This document shows, piece by piece, positions 37,211 to 38,712 of a stretch of DNA of 38,712 bases. This stretch comes from Acidobacteriota bacterium (GTDB lineage Bacteria > Acidobacteriota > Vicinamibacteria > Marinacidobacterales > Marinacidobacteraceae): contig JAJEFG010000004.1 of NCBI GenBank assembly GCA_022820545.1, positions 1 through 38,712 on the forward strand, given 5' to 3'. How positions within the stretch are numbered: the first letter of the stretch is position 1; each line of letters opens with the position of its first letter. The position numbers and the translations under genes were made by a program. The notes under the pieces are model-generated. The model was not told the DNA's origin. It did no database searches and worked only from the letters and a program-made list of their open reading frames with translations.

Positions 37211-37436
37211 CGTTGGCCGTCCCGGGCGGTACACGCACGATTCCAACGATATACGTACTCACTGGTAAGACCATCGGACGGCCGGAACGGCCTTGTTGGG
37301 GAGCACAGCACGCCTGTTGGTAGCCTCCGTCGGAATAGTGCCGGGACAGCGGGAACTCGGGTCCCCGTTGGGAGAGCGCGAAGGTTCCGCGCTACGGAGC
37401 CTCGACTTGATCGAGGGGTGGGCACAAGGAGGAAGA
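37211..37436. promoter_or_regulatory. Divergent region upstream of the DUF6364 and solute-binding-protein genes
   Basis: AT-rich GATATACGTA at 37249-37258 is the likely promoter or operator area of the antitoxin gene, with palindromic TACGTA inside. Near the other end an inverted repeat CCTCGA-N5-TCGAGG (37400-37416) precedes the strong GGAGGA ribosome-binding site of the solute-binding protein. No standard -35/-10 pair is clear on either strand. Confidence 0.35.
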
Positions 37437-38654
37437 ATGTCCTGGGTGGGTAACTTCCGGCGAGCGCGAGTGACGTGCTCGGAACTGCTTCACGCTGCCT
37501 GCGCCACAGCCATCGTTCTGGCCGCGTGCGGCGACGGAACCCCGACCTCCCCGGCCACCCCCGTCATCCCGGCCACCTCCATCACCCCGGCCACTCCAGT
37601 CACCCCGGTGAGCATCGGCTTCCTGGTCTCGGGGGTCCGGACCTATACGAACGGTGCGACGATCGCCGTGGACGAGGTCAACACAGGCGGCGGGCTGTTG
37701 GGCCGCCCCGTCGAACTGATCGTCGAGGAGAACCTGGAAGACGCGGCATCGGCAGTGGCGGTTGCGGAAACGATGATCCTCGACAACGAGGTGGCCGCGC
37801 TCATCGGCCCCAACCGCTCGGTGCACGCGATCGAGGTAGGAGCCGTCGCCCAGCGTCACGGCGTGCCGATGATCACGACGGCAGCCACGAACCCACGCGT
37901 GACTGCGGCGGGCGATCTGGTCTTCATGGCCGCGTTCACCGACCAATTCCAGGGGCGCGTCATGGCCGATTTCGCCTTCGCGACGCTCGGAGTGACGACA
38001 GCCGCGATCCTCACCCAGCGAGGCGAGGTGTACAGCGAGGGGATCGGGGAGTTCTTCGTCAACCATTTCCGCCGCCTGGGCGGGACGGTCGTCGTCGACC
38101 AGTCCTACGAGGAAGGCGCGACGGACTTCACCGCGCAATTGACGGCCGTCGCGGACGCTGCCCCAGCGGTGCTCTTCATGCCGGGTCCGGCGGCGGAAGT
38201 CGTGCTGTTGACCGCGCAGGCACGCGCCCTGCCGCTCCTCGATGCCGCCGGGGAGCCGACCGTGTTCCTCGGAGCCGATGCGTGGGACAACGCGGCGCTT
38301 CTGGAGAACGAACAGGCCGCCGTGGAAGGCAGCTTCTTCAGCACCCACTTCTCGCCGGACACGGACGAACCGACCTCACGCGCCTTCGTCGAGGCATACC
38401 GAGCCCGGTTCGGGATCGCCCCCACCGGCGGCGACGGAGTGAGCTACGACGCCGTCCGGTTGTTCCTGCAGGCGGCGGCCCGCGTGGGCGGTCTCGACGC
38501 CGACGCCATCCGGCGCGAACTGCAGGCCACCGAGCAATACGCCGGAGCAACACTCATTTCACACTACGACGAGAATCGCCATCCGACAAAGAGTGCGGTC
38601 ATCATGACCATCGAGAACGGCGCGAAGAGGTTCTACCAGCAGGTGGACCCGTAG
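37437..38654 (+). CDS. Solute-binding lipoprotein, branched-chain amino-acid type (Peripla_BP_6)
   Basis: From ATG 37437, with ACAAGGAGGAAGA ahead, the protein has 405 residues. The signal ends in a lipobox (IVLAAC), and a Pro/Thr linker made of hexapeptide repeats (PATPVI, PATSIT, PATPVT) follows. The type I periplasmic-binding fold begins at VSIGFLVSG: GATIAVDEVNTGGGLLGRPVELIVEENLED, VAALIGPNRSVHAIEVGAVAQRHGVPMITTAATNP, and VSYDAVRLFLQAAARVGGLDADAIRREL. Such proteins deliver Leu/Ile/Val, amides or urea to an ABC transporter. No permease or ATPase gene lies in the window; they may follow beyond its right edge. An alternative TTG start at 37293 is rejected because it lacks the signal. Confidence 0.87.
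   Translation: MSWVGNFRRARVTCSELLHAACATAIVLAACGDGTPTSPATPVIPATSITPATPVTPVSIGFLVSGVRTYTNGATIAVDEVNTGGGLLGRPVELIVEENLEDAASAVAVAETMILDNEVAALIGPNRSVHAIEVGAVAQRHGVPMITTAATNPRVTAAGDLVFMAAFTDQFQGRVMADFAFATLGVTTAAILTQRGEVYSEGIGEFFVNHFRRLGGTVVVDQSYEEGATDFTAQLTAVADAAPAVLFMPGPAAEVVLLTAQARALPLLDAAGEPTVFLGADAWDNAALLENEQAAVEGSFFSTHFSPDTDEPTSRAFVEAYRARFGIAPTGGDGVSYDAVRLFLQAAARVGGLDADAIRRELQATEQYAGATLISHYDENRHPTKSAVIMTIENGAKRFYQQVDP
37551..37604 (+). repeat. Three 18-base tandem repeats coding for the Pro/Thr linker
   Basis: Units at 37551-37568, 37569-37586 and 37587-37604 all begin CCGGCCAC and encode PATPVI, PATSIT and PATPVT; a fourth, partial unit (CCGG) follows. The differences are mostly in the last third of each unit. 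Copy number may vary between strains, changing only the length of the tether between the lipid anchor and the binding domain. Confidence 0.8.
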
Positions 38655-38712
38655 CCGAGCGATCACATCCGCCACGGACGCCGCCTGGGTCCGGGCCGAG
38701 TTCATCCTCCAG
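38655..38712. other. Right edge, no feature seen
   Basis: The last 58 bases after the solute-binding-protein stop contain no start codon with a ribosome-binding site and no terminator-like hairpin. Whether a permease gene starts soon after is outside the window. Confidence 0.4.

Overview
The window is GC-rich DNA from a Gram-negative bacterium. The outer-membrane genes show this: a TamB-like protein, an Omp85-type barrel, a Tsx-type channel and many lipoprotein or Tat signal peptides. An Acidobacteriota member is my best guess, because a TPR protein is followed by a VWFA-type protein of the kind common in that phylum and the succinate dehydrogenase is of the Sdh1 type. Gemmatimonadota or another sponge/soil lineage cannot be excluded by eye. 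I saw no rRNA, tRNA, CRISPR array, transposase or prophage gene.

Layout. 0.4-1.1 kb: an AbrB/VapC toxin-antitoxin pair with a promoter that predicts a leaderless message. 1.25-2.6 kb: a secreted probable beta-barrel protein. 2.6-14.3 kb (minus strand): a tightly packed seven-gene run, read in transcription order as M19 dipeptidase lipoprotein, 2-oxoglutarate/IPNS-type oxygenase, kinase-like domain fused to an Omp85-like barrel, DUF4956 membrane protein, SdiA-regulated/phytase-esterase-like protein, purple-acid-phosphatase-like phosphoesterase, TamB. A small membrane-protein gene lies just upstream on the same strand. 15.2-17.3 kb: TPR protein and VWFA protein. 17.3-18.1 kb: a small protein overlapping a HEPN protein. 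18.2-21.3 kb: a membrane/spermidine-synthase/TPR fusion. 21.7-27.2 kb (minus): Tsx-type channel, formylglycine-generating-enzyme lipoprotein, Sdh1-type succinate dehydrogenase (membrane anchor, A, B) and a small membrane protein. 27.5-29.5 kb: an exported isoaspartyl methyltransferase and a WYL regulator. 29.6-36.1 kb: BCCT transporter, homoserine dehydrogenase, two tandem Tat-exported sarcosine-oxidase-like flavoproteins, and a convergent Tat-exported class V PLP enzyme. 36.2-38.7 kb: a LOG-family protein, an orphan DUF6364 antitoxin and a branched-chain-type solute-binding lipoprotein.

Two things stand out. First, the 2.6-14.3 kb run places a secreted kinase-like domain on an Omp85 barrel (where TamA would normally carry POTRA domains) beside a secreted phosphatase and TamB. 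This looks like an envelope phosphorylation or phospholipid/polyphosphate system that I cannot match to a described one. Second, at least twelve copies of a two-hairpin palindromic element are scattered between genes. Both stems vary in sequence but keep pairing. One copy supplies the 3' end of a coding sequence, and a degenerate copy may have taken over the 5' end of another. The 29.6-36 kb genes plausibly form an N-methyl-amino-acid or betaine uptake and oxidation cluster controlled by the divergent WYL regulator.
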